Below, in pieces: positions 34,961 through 46,277 of a stretch of DNA of 64,000 nt. The stretch covers positions 3,388,501 through 3,452,500 of the forward strand of contig NZ_CP109007.1 of NCBI RefSeq assembly GCF_036226665.1. Reading direction: 5' to 3'. Origin of the DNA: Streptomyces sp. NBC_00691 (GTDB taxonomy: Bacteria; Actinomycetota; Actinomycetes; Streptomycetales; Streptomycetaceae). Position 1 is the first letter of the stretch, and each line of letters begins with the position of its first letter. The notes below the pieces were generated by a model. That model ran no database searches, was not told the DNA's origin, and was given only the letters and a program-made list of their open reading frames with translations. Position numbers and translations under genes: made by a program.

Positions 34961-35656
34961 TCAGGGCGACGGACCCCGCTGCACCGGCACCGCACGGTCG
35001 AGCAGCCCCGTACGAGCCGCGAGGGCCGCCGCCTCCAGCCGCGAGCCCACCCCCAGCTTCATCAGGACCCGCTGCACATGGGTCCGGGCCGTGCTCGGCG
35101 CGATCCCCATCCCCTCCGCGATCAGCCGGGTGTCCTCCCCCTCCGCGACCCGGACGAGGACCTCCACCTCCCGCTGCGTCAGCAGCCGCAGCAGCCGCTG
35201 CCCCTCGTCGTCCGGCTGCGCCGAGGGGTGCAGCAGCTCCGCGAAGGCCGACTGGAGCAGCTGCGGCGCCACCGCCGACTCCCCCGCCCTCGCCTTCACC
35301 AGGGCGCGCTCGACACCCTCGATGCGCTCGTCGTGCCGCACGTACCCCGAGGCCCCGGCGGCGAACGCCGCCGCGATCCCCCGCGGCGAGGGCACCGGAC
35401 CGAGCACCACCACGGCCACCTGCGGCCGCTCGCGCTTGATCCGTACGACCACGTCGAAGGCCCCCGGCTCGGCGGGGGCGGCCGTGCCCAGGAGACAGAC
35501 CTCCGGCGCCCGGCTCACCACGAGCTCCGCCGCCCCCGCCACCGGCGCGGCCGCCGCGAGCACCCGGTGCCCGCGCAGCTTCAGCGCCGAGGCGAGCGCC
35601 TCCGCGAGCAGGCGGTGGTCGTCCACCACCACGAGCCGTACGCCCATCCCGGTCAT
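34961..35656 (-). CDS. LuxR-type regulator with degenerate receiver domain
   Basis: 231 aa. The receiver-like N-domain keeps the acidic pair (VVVDDH, D12-D13), but the phosphoacceptor position reads G57 (CLLGTAAP) and the conserved lysine reads H108 (GYVRHDE), so normal phosphorylation is unlikely. The C-terminal LuxR HTH is intact (LTQREVEVLVRVAEG ... APSTARTHVQRVLMKLGV). ATG 35656 has GGAGG 7 bases upstream. No kinase is adjacent. Probably a phosphorylation-independent or ligand-controlled regulator (inference). Confidence 0.84.
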   Translation of the reverse strand: MTGMGVRLVVVDDHRLLAEALASALKLRGHRVLAAAAPVAGAAELVVSRAPEVCLLGTAAPAEPGAFDVVVRIKRERPQVAVVVLGPVPSPRGIAAAFAAGASGYVRHDERIEGVERALVKARAGESAVAPQLLQSAFAELLHPSAQPDDEGQRLLRLLTQREVEVLVRVAEGEDTRLIAEGMGIAPSTARTHVQRVLMKLGVGSRLEAAALAARTGLLDRAVPVQRGPSP

Positions 35657-35732
35657 CCCCCATCCTCCGGGCCGCCGTCCACCGGCCACCCGCTCGACCT
35701 CGAATTCCTCACCCACCGGCACCCCGCGCAAA

Positions 35733-35770
35733 CGGCCCGGCGCGTCGGGGTGAACCGACGCGCCGGGCCG
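35733..35770 (-). terminator. Strong hairpin terminator after the beta-propeller gene
   Basis: Perfect 16-bp stem (CGGCCCGGCGCGTCGG and complement) with 6-base loop, about 40 bases past the stop of the 596-aa membrane protein and before the LuxR gene on the same strand. Confidence 0.85.
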
Positions 35771-35807
35771 CGCGAACCTCACGGACATCCGTGCGATGTC
35801 AACGAGT

Positions 35808-37598
35808 TCAATGGGTGCTGAACGACACCGCCAGATACTCCTTGTCGTCCGGCGACGCCGACGCCCGCGGCTTGGAGAGCATCATGTCGGACATGAACAC
35901 CCGCCCGTCGCCGTACAGGATCTCCGCGTAGCCCGGGGAGAACGACTTCTCCACATCGTGGCTGGTCTTGTCCGCCGGGTACTCCAGGAGGAGCGTCTCC
36001 TTCATCGTGCCGCCGTCGACGGAGACGATCCGGCCGCCCTGGTTGTAGGGCGGTTCCTTGTAGGCGATCAGGTTGCCGCCGTCCATGCGGAGCGGGGTCA
36101 GGGTGTACTTGTCACCCGCGTCCGCCTTCGCCGGCACCGTCTTCCCGGTGGCCAGGTCGAAGCCGATGATCTCGTTCGTCTCGTCGCCGAACTCCCCGGT
36201 GGAGCCCTCGTGCTCCTCGGTCGGCACGTACAGCCGGCCGTTGCCGACGAGGATCTTCGTGCAGGACTCGACCTTGGTCGAGCGGCAGCGGCCCGCGTAC
36301 TGGTCGGCGTCCGCCGTGATCTTCGCCTTCAGCTTCCCGGTCTTCTCGTCGATGGAGAAGAAGTCCGAGATGCCGCTGCCGTCGCCGGCGCTGTCGCCGA
36401 CGTCGGCGGCGACGACCAGCGGCTTGGTGGAGACCACGGACGCGTACTTGACGCCGGTCGGCATCTTGAACTGCGAGACCGGGGCGCCCGTCAGCGGATC
36501 GAGGTTCTGGATCATCACGTACTGGGCGTCGTACGTGCCGCACTTGCGGACCGCGACGAGACCCTCGCCGCCGCCGTACCCCAGGTCGTAGCAGCCCTGG
36601 TCGTTGGCCTGCGGCTTCCAGCGCGGGTTGCCGTTGGCGACGTCGAACGCGGCGCCGCCGTCGGAACCGCCGGCCGCGACCGTCTTCCCGCTCAGCGTGA
36701 TCTCGCCGAACCGGACCTTCGCGTCACCGCCGGTGCCGCCCGTGACCGAGGTGGACCACAGCAGCTTTCCGGCGTTCAGGTCGACCAGGCCGATCTCGGT
36801 GCACTGCTGGTAGTAGCGCGGCGCGACGCGCTTCTTGGCCTCGAAGAGGATCGCCAGCTTGTTGTCGGCCGTCAGGTGACGCGAGCTGCCGCAGACCTGA
36901 CCGGTCAGGGGCAGCGTCCACAGGACGGAGCCCTTGTCGCGGTCGTAGGCGGAGATCGCGTTGACGCCCGTCTTCACGAACGCCTTGTCGGTGAGCCAGG
37001 AACCCGAGACGTCGGTGACGTCCGGCACGACCGGCTGGTCCACCTTGAACGTCAGCTTCGCCTTGGCGTTCGCCGGCGGCTGCTCCTTGCCGCCGCCACC
37101 GACGCCCTTGGTGTCGCCGGAACCACCGCCGGTGGTCCCCTGTGAGGTTCCCGCCGTGCCCTTGGCCTCCTCGCCCTTGCCGCCGCCGTCACCGGAGTTG
37201 GCGTACCAGATGCCGGCACCGACGATCAGGACGACGGCGACGACCGCCGCGATGATGATCTGGAGCTGCGCCGACAGCTTCTTTCCGCCGCCGGGCGCCG
37301 CGGCCGGGACCGCGGCGGTGGGGGGCTGCTGATAGCCGTAGGGCTGCTGCTGCGGGTAGCCGTACGGCGGCTGGGCCGGCTGCTGGTAGCCGGCCCCGTA
37401 GGCCTGCTGCGGCTGCGTGGGGGGCTGCGCCGGATAGCCGTACGGCTGCTGCGGGTACCCGTACCCCTGGTCCGGCTGCGGTGCCTGCTGCGGGTAGCCG
37501 TAACCGGGCTCCGGCTGCTGCGGCGGCGGGGGTGTCGGCGCGCCGAAGCCGCCCTGCGGGTCCGGGGGCTGGTTCGGCGGCGGGGGTGGCTGCGTCAT
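35808..37598 (-). CDS. Pro/Tyr-rich membrane-anchored PQQ-like beta-propeller protein, paralog A
   Basis: 596 aa. The N-terminal cytoplasmic segment (1-110) has many YGYPQQ-type repeats; one TM helix at about 118-134; a Gly/Ser/Lys linker; then a large extracytoplasmic domain of about eight WD/PQQ-like blades (patterns such as VNAISAYDRDKGSVLWTLPL and IIGFDLATGKTVPA). No catalytic residues are recognised. Similar Streptomyces proteins are annotated 'PQQ-binding-like beta-propeller'. Its paralog precedes it with a 13-bp gap on the same strand, so one operon. Role unknown; the Pro/Tyr tail suggests self-association or an envelope-protein scaffold (inference). Confidence 0.86.
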   Translation of the reverse strand: MTQPPPPPNQPPDPQGGFGAPTPPPPQQPEPGYGYPQQAPQPDQGYGYPQQPYGYPAQPPTQPQQAYGAGYQQPAQPPYGYPQQQPYGYQQPPTAAVPAAAPGGGKKLSAQLQIIIAAVVAVVLIVGAGIWYANSGDGGGKGEEAKGTAGTSQGTTGGGSGDTKGVGGGGKEQPPANAKAKLTFKVDQPVVPDVTDVSGSWLTDKAFVKTGVNAISAYDRDKGSVLWTLPLTGQVCGSSRHLTADNKLAILFEAKKRVAPRYYQQCTEIGLVDLNAGKLLWSTSVTGGTGGDAKVRFGEITLSGKTVAAGGSDGGAAFDVANGNPRWKPQANDQGCYDLGYGGGEGLVAVRKCGTYDAQYVMIQNLDPLTGAPVSQFKMPTGVKYASVVSTKPLVVAADVGDSAGDGSGISDFFSIDEKTGKLKAKITADADQYAGRCRSTKVESCTKILVGNGRLYVPTEEHEGSTGEFGDETNEIIGFDLATGKTVPAKADAGDKYTLTPLRMDGGNLIAYKEPPYNQGGRIVSVDGGTMKETLLLEYPADKTSHDVEKSFSPGYAEILYGDGRVFMSDMMLSKPRASASPDDKEYLAVSFSTH

Positions 37599-37611
37599 CG
37601 GTCCGTGTACC

Positions 37612-39516
37612 TCACTTGCTGAACGCCATCATCGTCTTGACCAGCTTTTCTTCCTTGTCGTTGGACGCGGAGACACGCCCGCTCGCCACGACGAAGGTGC
37701 CGGCGCCGTACGCGTAGCCCGGGCTGTAGAAGTTGTTCTCGACCTGGGCCGTCGTCGCCGGGTGCTGGAGCAGGACCTTCGGGGCGCCGCCGGTGGGGGC
37801 GATCGTCGCGACGGCGCCGCCCTTGTCGTACGACGGGTCCACGTAGACCAGGACCTCGCCGCCCTCCATGCGGAGCGGGATCATCGACTGCTCACCGGGC
37901 GCCTTGGAGCGCCACTTGGCCTTGCCGGTCTTCAGGTCGAAGGCGACGACCTCGTTCGGGGTGCCGTACGAGGTCTCGGTGGCCATGTAGAAGGTGTTCG
38001 CGTCGGCCGCGACTCCCGTGCAGCCCTGGAGGTTCTTGCCGAAGACCACGAAACCGCCGCCGCACGAGGGGGCGAACTTGTCCTTGCCGCCCTGGATCTG
38101 GGAGCGGAGCGAACCGTTGGCGTTGAGCGAGAAGATGGTCCACTTCTTCTGCTCGCGCTGGGTGGCGGAGACGACCAGCGGGTCGATCGAGTAGACCCGG
38201 TCCACCTCCCAGTCGGCCTCCAGCTTGAACGTCCACCGCGGCTTGCCCGTGTTCGGGTCGACCTCGCTGACGCCCTGGAGCTTCTTGGTGGTGCTGCCCG
38301 ACGGGCAGTCCACGGCGGCGATCAGCTTGCTGCCGCCGGCGTACGCGACGGGCTTGCAGCCGCTGGTCGCGCCGGTGAAGAGCTGCTTGCCGTCGGTCAG
38401 CGAGAAGCCGTAGGAGCTGCTGGTGCCGGAGACGGTCACCGTGTTGCCGCTGATGGACAGGGTGTTGTCCGAGAAGGCGAAGAGACCCGTGGGCTTCGGG
38501 ACGGCCTTCTTCCAGCCGGCCTTGCCGGTCTTCAGGTCGACCTGCTGGAGCGAGGTGCACTTGGCGCCGTCCTTGGCGCTCTCGGCGTAGGCGAAGACCA
38601 TCACACCGTTCGCCGAGGGGTCCGCGGGCGCGGCGCACAGCTCGAACGGGACGTCGACCTGCCACTTCTTGGCGCCGTCGCTGAGGCTGTAGCCGGTGAT
38701 GCCCTTGTACATGGCCTTGACGACGGTGTCGCCGACGATCCACGGACCGTGGACGTCGGCGCCGTTGCGGGGCAGGTCGACGTCGTTCTGGAGGAGCCAG
38801 TTGACCTTGGCCTCGCCGGCCTGGCGGCCTGCGTTGAGGTCGTCCTCGCCGCCCTTGGACCCGTCGCCCGAGCCGTCGCCCTTGTCCACGGACTCGGTGG
38901 GCTTGGGGACGCCGGAGGAGGAGCTCGCCGTGGCGGTCGGACCCGCGATCGGGTCCTTCTCGTCGTCCCCTCCGACGACGGCCCAGGTGGTGACGGCGGC
39001 CACCAGGACGGCTCCGGCCGCCACGGCGGCGACGAGACCGGTCCGGCCCTTGAGTCCGCCGCCGGAGGGCGGCGGGGTGGGGGCGCCCTGGTACATCGGC
39101 TGGGTGGGGTACCCGCCGTAGGGGTTCTGCTGCTGGCCGTACGGCCCCGGCTGCTGCGGCTGGCCGTAGCCGGGCTGCTGGCCCTGCTGCGGGTAGCCGT
39201 ACGGCTGTTGCGGAGGCTGCTGGTCGTACGGGCCGGGCTGTCCCGGCTGGCCGTACGGGCCCGGCTGACCGGGCTGGCCCTGCTGCGGGTATCCGTAACC
39301 GGGCTGCGGCTGCTGGCCGTACGGTCCGGGCGCGGCGGGCGGCGCGGCCGGAGGCGCGCTCGGCGGCGCTCCGGGCGGGCCGGCGGGCGGCGGCGGTGTC
39401 TGCGGTGCCTGCGGCGGGACGGGCGGCACGGGCGGCGTGCCCTGGTGCGGGCCCTGGTTCGGATCCTGGGGAGCTCCGAAGCCCCCCGGCGGCTGGTTGC
39501 TGGGCGGCTGGGTCAT
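37612..39516 (-). CDS. Pro/Tyr-rich membrane-anchored PQQ-like beta-propeller protein, paralog B
   Basis: 634 aa with the same plan as paralog A: Pro/Gln/Tyr-rich tail (1-155, GYGYPQQGQ and PYGQPGQPG units), one TM helix about 160-180, acidic/Ser linker, then an extracytoplasmic propeller (VNWLLQNDVDLP, VVAFDLKTGKAKW blades). ATG 39516 has AAGGGGGAA upstream; the 14 earlier in-frame residues lack a ribosome site. Promoter-proximal gene of the pair. Function unknown. Confidence 0.86.
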   Translation of the reverse strand: MTQPPSNQPPGGFGAPQDPNQGPHQGTPPVPPVPPQAPQTPPPPAGPPGAPPSAPPAAPPAAPGPYGQQPQPGYGYPQQGQPGQPGPYGQPGQPGPYDQQPPQQPYGYPQQGQQPGYGQPQQPGPYGQQQNPYGGYPTQPMYQGAPTPPPSGGGLKGRTGLVAAVAAGAVLVAAVTTWAVVGGDDEKDPIAGPTATASSSSGVPKPTESVDKGDGSGDGSKGGEDDLNAGRQAGEAKVNWLLQNDVDLPRNGADVHGPWIVGDTVVKAMYKGITGYSLSDGAKKWQVDVPFELCAAPADPSANGVMVFAYAESAKDGAKCTSLQQVDLKTGKAGWKKAVPKPTGLFAFSDNTLSISGNTVTVSGTSSSYGFSLTDGKQLFTGATSGCKPVAYAGGSKLIAAVDCPSGSTTKKLQGVSEVDPNTGKPRWTFKLEADWEVDRVYSIDPLVVSATQREQKKWTIFSLNANGSLRSQIQGGKDKFAPSCGGGFVVFGKNLQGCTGVAADANTFYMATETSYGTPNEVVAFDLKTGKAKWRSKAPGEQSMIPLRMEGGEVLVYVDPSYDKGGAVATIAPTGGAPKVLLQHPATTAQVENNFYSPGYAYGAGTFVVASGRVSASNDKEEKLVKTMMAFSK

Positions 39517-39580
39517 CAGCAGTTCCCCCTTGACGTGAGCGGGTTTTCTTTCTACCACTCACGCGTCGGCGCAAAAGCGA

Positions 39581-39613
39581 CCGGTCCGCCCCTTGTACCC
39601 AAGGGAGGACCGG
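39581..39613 (-). terminator. Hairpin terminator after the ABC-F gene
   Basis: CCGGTCC / GGACCGG outer stem and CCCTTG / CAAGGG inner stem with a small asymmetric bulge. It lies 16-48 bases beyond the ABC-F stop, on the same strand. Confidence 0.78.
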
Positions 39614-39628
39614 CCTGTGATGCCCTCG

Positions 39629-41434
<1,806 letters not shown>

Positions 41435-41559
41435 TTTGACTCCTGTACGGGGGATCGATCGACGTCCCAGGGTACGTCGCCGGGTACGCACGACGACCTG
41501 CGCGTCGTGACGGGCGCCGCCGCCCCGGCCGAGGTGGGACACCCCCGGATCGGAAGGGG

Positions 41560-42474
41560 TCAGGCGGACGGCAGGACGGCCGCGCCCGGCGCCGGCGACG
41601 TCGCCACCCTCGCCGTACGGCAGGTGCCCGAGGCGATCAGGGCGGCGGCGACCGTCTCCGCGGACTCCGCGTCCTTCACCAGGAACGCGGTCGTCGGGCC
41701 CGAGCCCGAGACCAGGGCCGCCAGCGCGCCCGCCTCGGTGCCCGTGGTCAGCGTCTCGGCGAGCGACGGGCGCAGGGAGAGCGCCGCCGCCTGGAGGTCG
41801 TTGGCGAGGGCGGCCGCGAGCGCGGTCGTGTCGCCGCCGCGCAGGGCGTCCAGGAGGACCGGGGAGGCGGCCGGCTCGGGGACGTCGACGCCCTCGGTGA
41901 GCCGGTCGAACTCGCCGAACACCACCGGGGTCGACAGACCGCCGTCTGCGACGGCGAACACCCAGTGGAAGCCGCCGCCGACCGGCAGCTCCGTCAGCTT
42001 CTCGCCGCGCCCGGTGCCGAGCGCCGCCCCGCCGACCAGGCTGAACGGCACGTCGCTGCCGAGCTCGGCGCAGATCTCCAGGAGTTCCTCGCGGGAGGAG
42101 TCCAGGCCCCACAGCGCGTCGCAGGCGAGCAGGGCGCCCGCGCCGTCCGCGCTGCCGCCGGCCATGCCGCCGGCGACGGGGATGTCCTTGGCGATGTGCA
42201 GGTGCACGTCGGGGGCGATGCCGTGCCGGGCGGCGAGCAGCTCGGCGGCGCGCGCGGCCAGGTTGGTGCGGTCCAGCGGCACCTTGTCGGCGTCCCGGCC
42301 CTCGCAGGTGACGGTCAGGCCCTCGGCCGGGGTGGCGGTGACCTCGTCGTGGAGGGAGACCGCGAGGAAGACGCTGGCCAGGTCGTGGAAGCCGTCGGGG
42401 CGGGCCGCGCCCACCGCGAGCTGGACGTTGACCTTGGCGGGGACGCGGACGGTGACGCTTCCCGGGGCGGTCAT
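41560..42474 (-). CDS. ispE: 4-(cytidine 5'-diphospho)-2-C-methyl-D-erythritol kinase
   Basis: GHMP kinase of the MEP isoprenoid pathway. 304 aa. N-terminal [14 protein letters not shown] loop [17 protein letters not shown], and C-terminal [11 protein letters not shown] are visible. ATG 42474 overlaps the ksgA stop (ATGA), so coupled, the common actinobacterial rsmA-ispE order. Confidence 0.95.
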   Translation of the reverse strand: MTAPGSVTVRVPAKVNVQLAVGAARPDGFHDLASVFLAVSLHDEVTATPAEGLTVTCEGRDADKVPLDRTNLAARAAELLAARHGIAPDVHLHIAKDIPVAGGMAGGSADGAGALLACDALWGLDSSREELLEICAELGSDVPFSLVGGAALGTGRGEKLTELPVGGGFHWVFAVADGGLSTPVVFGEFDRLTEGVDVPEPAASPVLLDALRGGDTTALAAALANDLQAAALSLRPSLAETLTTGTEAGALAALVSGSGPTTAFLVKDAESAETVAAALIASGTCRTARVATSPAPGAAVLPSA

Positions 42475-43343
42475 GCCTTGGCCTCCGCGATCCGGGCGAA
42501 CTCCTCCACCGTCAGTCCCTCGCCGCGCGCCTGCGGCGAGATCCCGGCCTTCACCAGGGCCTCCTCCGCCGCCGCGGGCGAGCCCGCCCACGTCGCGAGG
42601 GCCGCGCGCAGGGTCTTGCGTCGCTGGGCGAAGGCCGCGTCGACGACCGCGAAGACCTCCTGCCGGGTGGCGGTGGTCGCGAGCGGCTCGGTGCGGCGGA
42701 CGAGGGAGACGAGGCCGGAGTCGACGTTCGGCGCGGGCCAGAAGACGTTGCGGCCGATGGACCCGGCGCGCTTGACCTCCGCGTACCAGTTGGCCTTGAC
42801 CGACGGCACGCCGTACACCTTGTTGCCCGGCTTGGCGGCGAGCCGGTCGGCGACCTCCGCCTGGACCATGACGAGGGTCCGCTCGATGCTCGGGAACCGC
42901 TCCAGCATGTGGAGCAGGACGGGCACGGCGACGTTGTACGGCAGGTTCGCGACGAGCGCGGTGGGCGCCGGGCCCGGCAGTTCCTGGACCTGCATCGCGT
43001 CGGAGTGCACGAGTGCGAAGCGGTCGGCGCGGTCGGGCATCCGGGCGGTGATCGTGGCGGGCAGCGCGGCGGCGAGCACGTCGTCGATCTCGACGGCCGT
43101 CACGCGGTCCGCGGCCTCCAGGAGGGCCAGGGTGAGGGAGCCGAGTCCGGGTCCCACCTCCACGACGACGTCGTCGGGCCGTACCCCGGCCGTGCGGACG
43201 ATCCGCCGGACGGTGTTGGCGTCGATGACGAAGTTCTGGCCCTTCTGCTTCGTCGGGCGTACGCCGAGGACGGCCGCCAGTTCACGGATGTCGGCGGGGC
43301 CGAGGAGGGCGTCGGGGCTTTCGGGGCCGGTGGTGGTGCTCAC
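42471..43343 (-). CDS. rsmA: 16S rRNA dimethyladenosine transferase (RsmA/KsgA)
   Basis: Dimethylates the two adjacent adenines near the 3' end of 16S rRNA. 290 aa. Seen: [12 protein letters not shown] motif [16 protein letters not shown], and the catalytic motif [13 protein letters not shown]-terminal helical domain with [16 protein letters not shown] 43343 start. Upstream is rpfB, about 90 bases away. Confidence 0.95.
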   Translation of the reverse strand: MSTTTGPESPDALLGPADIRELAAVLGVRPTKQKGQNFVIDANTVRRIVRTAGVRPDDVVVEVGPGLGSLTLALLEAADRVTAVEIDDVLAAALPATITARMPDRADRFALVHSDAMQVQELPGPAPTALVANLPYNVAVPVLLHMLERFPSIERTLVMVQAEVADRLAAKPGNKVYGVPSVKANWYAEVKRAGSIGRNVFWPAPNVDSGLVSLVRRTEPLATTATRQEVFAVVDAAFAQRRKTLRAALATWAGSPAAAEEALVKAGISPQARGEGLTVEEFARIAEAKA

Positions 43344-43373
43344 CGGTACAGCCTACGGGGCACCCGCGGGGGC

Positions 43374-43437
43374 TCACCCCGACTCACCCCGTCCCAGCCC
43401 GTCTCAGCCCGTCTCAGCCCGTCCCACCCCGGCTCAC
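43374..43437. repeat. Short degenerate tandem repeat between ksgA and rpfB
   Basis: About six copies of a roughly 10-base unit of CCCGTCTCAG type (variants CCCGACTCAC, CCCGTCCCAG, CCCGTCCCAC). It sits in the non-coding gap and runs into the rpfB 3' end. Possibly slippage-derived; no structure recognised. Confidence 0.65.
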
Positions 43438-44684
43438 CCGTGCAGCCGTCGTCCGCAGTGGGGCCAGGGACTCGCTCCCCGCTGCACGTACAGCTTCTTC
43501 GCCCGGAACGTCTGCTCGGCGGCGGGCGCGTTCTGCGCGGTGCCGCTGCCGCCGAGGGAGCGCCAGGTGCCGGGGTCGAACTGGTAGAGCCCGCCGTACG
43601 TCCCCGAGGGGTCGACGGCGTTCGGGCGGCCGCCGGACTCGCAGGCGGCGAGCGCGCCCCAGTCGAGGCCGTCGGCGCCCGCGACGGAGGTGGGCATGGG
43701 CCTGGCGCCGACCCGGACCCGCCGGCTGACGGGTTCGCGGACGATCTCCTCGCCGATCCGGCGGGGCCTCTGCCTGACGCCGTTGACGGTCCGCAGGCTG
43801 TACGTGACGCGGCGGACGCCGGCCGCGCCCTGCCGGTCGACGACCTCGGTGCCGACGAAGAGCTCGGGGTCACGGGTCCGCTCGACGGCGTACGGCACGG
43901 CCTCCTCGCGCGTCACCTTCGAGCCGGTGATCCGCAGCACGGTGACCGTCTGGCCGTCGCGCGGGAAGGACTCGGGGACGACGGAGACGGCGTCCTGAGC
44001 GGAGAGGGTGATCCCGGCCTCGGCGAGGGCCTCGCGGACGGTGGCGGCGTTCGTCCGGACGGTCCGCTCGCGGCCGTCGGCGAGGAAGGTGATCGTCCGC
44101 TCGGTCCGTACGTCGAGGGCGAGACCGTTGCGGGAGATGGGGGCGCCGCGGGAGACCGAGAGGTACGCGCCCTCCGCGCGGACCCCGAGCTGGCGCAGCG
44201 CGCCGTCGACGGTCCGGGCGGTCGTCCAGACCTGGCGGCGCTGCCCGTCGAGGGTGAGGGCGACGGGGCGCCCGTACCGGACGACGATCTCGTCGCCGTT
44301 GGCCAGGGCCTCGGCGGGGGCGGGGGCGACGATGTCGTGGGCGCCGACGGCAAGGCCCTGGTCGGCGAGCAGTTCCTCGACGTCGTCGGCGAAGGTGTGG
44401 AGGGTGCGCGGGACGCCGTCGACGGAGAGCCGGACGGCCTTGTCGTCGGCGACGAAGGCGCTGGTGCCGCCGGCGAGGAAGGCGACGACGAGCGCCTGCG
44501 GGACGAGCCGCCGCAGCCCCTCCCCGGCGGGTCCCGGGGCCTTGCGGCGCCGGGCGGCCCGCCGGGAGACGGTGCGACTCCCCTGCCCGGGGACGACGAG
44601 CGGCGCGGCCTGGGTCGGCTGGTCGTGCACGGACAGGGCCGGGCCCCGTCGTCCGGCGCGGTGACTGCCCTGGGAAGTGCTCAC
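43434..44684 (-). CDS. rpfB: Resuscitation-promoting factor RpfB-like
   Basis: 416-aa membrane-anchored peptidoglycan hydrolase (lytic-transglycosylase-like) for germination and growth resumption. One TM or signal helix about 62-78; three DUF348 repeats about 85-240 (VRLSVDGVPRTLHTFAD, VALTLDGQRRQVWTTA, RTITFLADGRERTV); a G5 domain about 255-330; then the Rpf catalytic domain from about 345: LAACESGGRPNAV with the catalytic Glu, and YGGLYQFDPGTWRS. GTG 44684. Confidence 0.93.
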   Translation of the reverse strand: MSTSQGSHRAGRRGPALSVHDQPTQAAPLVVPGQGSRTVSRRAARRRKAPGPAGEGLRRLVPQALVVAFLAGGTSAFVADDKAVRLSVDGVPRTLHTFADDVEELLADQGLAVGAHDIVAPAPAEALANGDEIVVRYGRPVALTLDGQRRQVWTTARTVDGALRQLGVRAEGAYLSVSRGAPISRNGLALDVRTERTITFLADGRERTVRTNAATVREALAEAGITLSAQDAVSVVPESFPRDGQTVTVLRITGSKVTREEAVPYAVERTRDPELFVGTEVVDRQGAAGVRRVTYSLRTVNGVRQRPRRIGEEIVREPVSRRVRVGARPMPTSVAGADGLDWGALAACESGGRPNAVDPSGTYGGLYQFDPGTWRSLGGSGTAQNAPAAEQTFRAKKLYVQRGASPWPHCGRRLHG

Positions 44685-44755
44685 GAGGCCGGGACCCTAC
44701 CCGGGCGCCGCTCACGCGGTGCGTCTACCCGGCTACGACACGTAACCGTTATGGA

Positions 44756-45625
44756 TCAGTAATCGAAGGCGCGGGCCGTGTTCACCGCGATCGCCTCCGC
44801 CATCTCGTTCTCGCCGATGCCGCGCACCTCCGCCATCGCCCGGAGCGTGACCGGGATCAGGTACGGGGCGTTGGGGCGGCCGCGGTAGGGCGCCGGGGTG
44901 AGGAAGGGGGCGTCGGTCTCGACGAGGACGAGCTCCAGCGGGGCGACGGCGAGGGCGTCGCGCAGGTGCTGGGCGTTCTTGAAGGTGACGTTGCCGGCGA
45001 AGGACATGTAGTAGCCCTTGGCGGCGCAGATCTCGGCCATGGCGGCGTCGCCGGAGTAGCAGTGGAAGACGGTCCGCTCGGGGGCGCCCTCCTCGTCCAG
45101 GACCCGCAGCACGTCGGCGTGGGCCTCACGGTCGTGGATGACGAGCGCCTTGCCGTGCCGCTTGGCGATCTCGATGTGGGCGCGGAAGGAACGCTCCTGC
45201 GCGGCGATGCCCTCGGGGCCCGTACGGAAGAAGTCGAGGCCGGTCTCGCCGACGCCGCGGACGTACGGGAGGGCCGCGAGCCGGTCGATCTCGGAGAGCG
45301 CGTCGTCGAGGGCGGAGTCGCCGCCCCCCTCGCGGGCCCCCTGCCGGGACCAGCCGTCAGGGTCGCCGAGAACGATCCGGGGCGCTTCGTTGGGGTGCAG
45401 GGCGACGGCGGCGTGCACGTGCTCGTGGGCTGCGGCGGTCTCCGCGGCCCACCGGGAGCCCTTCACGTCGCAGCCGACCTGGACGACCGTGGTCACCCCC
45501 ACGGCGGCGGCCTTGACCAGCGCCTCCTCGACGGTCCCGGACTGGAGGTCCAGGTGGGTGTGCGAGTCCGCGACCTCCACGAGGAGGGGTTCGGGCAGCG
45601 GCGGCGGGGCGTCCTTGGCACTCAT
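44756..45625 (-). CDS. tatD: TatD-family metal-dependent DNase
   Basis: 289 aa TIM-barrel hydrolase. Metal ligands visible: HTHLD near residue 22, GETGLDF (Glu), VIHDREA (His), HCYSGD (His), and VETDAPFL (Asp). The family has 3'-5' DNase activity and a D-tyrosyl-tRNA deacylase-like role in some species. ATG 45625 begins an 18-residue Pro-rich lead-in before the first strand. Confidence 0.93.
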   Translation of the reverse strand: MSAKDAPPPLPEPLLVEVADSHTHLDLQSGTVEEALVKAAAVGVTTVVQVGCDVKGSRWAAETAAAHEHVHAAVALHPNEAPRIVLGDPDGWSRQGAREGGGDSALDDALSEIDRLAALPYVRGVGETGLDFFRTGPEGIAAQERSFRAHIEIAKRHGKALVIHDREAHADVLRVLDEEGAPERTVFHCYSGDAAMAEICAAKGYYMSFAGNVTFKNAQHLRDALAVAPLELVLVETDAPFLTPAPYRGRPNAPYLIPVTLRAMAEVRGIGENEMAEAIAVNTARAFDY

Positions 45626-45721
45626 GCCCCCGATCGTACGAGGGTCGCGAGTGCCGGCGCGCGGGGATATGCCGGGCCCGGGGCGCGTGCGCCCCCGGCC
45701 CGGGGCGGGGCCGCTCCGGGG

Positions 45722-46138
45722 CTACTGGTGACGCCGGAAGGGGTGCAGCAGGTCGGACAGGTGCCAGTGGTGCGGCACCGGGGGCTCGGAGTCGCCCTCG
45801 GTCAGCTCCTGGCCGATGGGTCCGGCCGGCGAGACGGGCTTGGTCTCCTTCGATCCCCGCCGGTGCTTCTCCGTCGCGGCGATCAGGTCCAGCACCGACG
45901 ACACCTGCCCGGCGCGCATGATCCTGACGACGTGACCGCCGCAGTTCATGCAGGTGGGACTGGACAGCGGGGACGGTACCCGCTCCCCGTCGGCCTTGTA
46001 GACGACGAAATTGTGGCCTGCGGCGTCGATGTGGTGCTCGATCTCGTACGCCTGCTCCCAGCCGTATCCACAGCGCATGCAGGCAAAGGCGTACGCCTCA
46101 TGGGCGACGGATATGCCGGTGCCGGTGATCTCGGACAT
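45722..46138 (-). CDS. Small zinc-ribbon-like protein, unknown function
   Basis: 138 aa. Two CxxC pairs, CMRCGYGW (about residues 20-23) and CMNCGGH (about 63-66), form a likely zinc ribbon. The C-terminal part is Pro/His-rich and disordered. ATG 46138 has GAGGAG 6 bases upstream. Conserved in Streptomyces between tatD and rsmI to my knowledge, but without assigned function. Confidence 0.78.
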   Translation of the reverse strand: MSEITGTGISVAHEAYAFACMRCGYGWEQAYEIEHHIDAAGHNFVVYKADGERVPSPLSSPTCMNCGGHVVRIMRAGQVSSVLDLIAATEKHRRGSKETKPVSPAGPIGQELTEGDSEPPVPHHWHLSDLLHPFRRHQ

Positions 46139-46277
46139 TCCAGCTCCTCTCCACTGATCCAGTGGACGCCTTTTCGGGCCGGAGCGCATCAGCGCGGGTC
46201 GAACCATGGAAGGCATTTGGCACTTCCCTTGCCAAGAGCCCTTTCAAGGGTCACGGCGCCGGGTTCGGCTTTGCCTT

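Noticed and set aside
30517..35656. Gal-specific two-component system
   Set aside because: Neither regulator has a kinase beside it and one cannot be phosphorylated normally.
44685..44755. c-di-AMP (ydaO) riboswitch upstream of rpfB
   Set aside because: Only about 70 bases lie between tatD and rpfB, with no matching helices.
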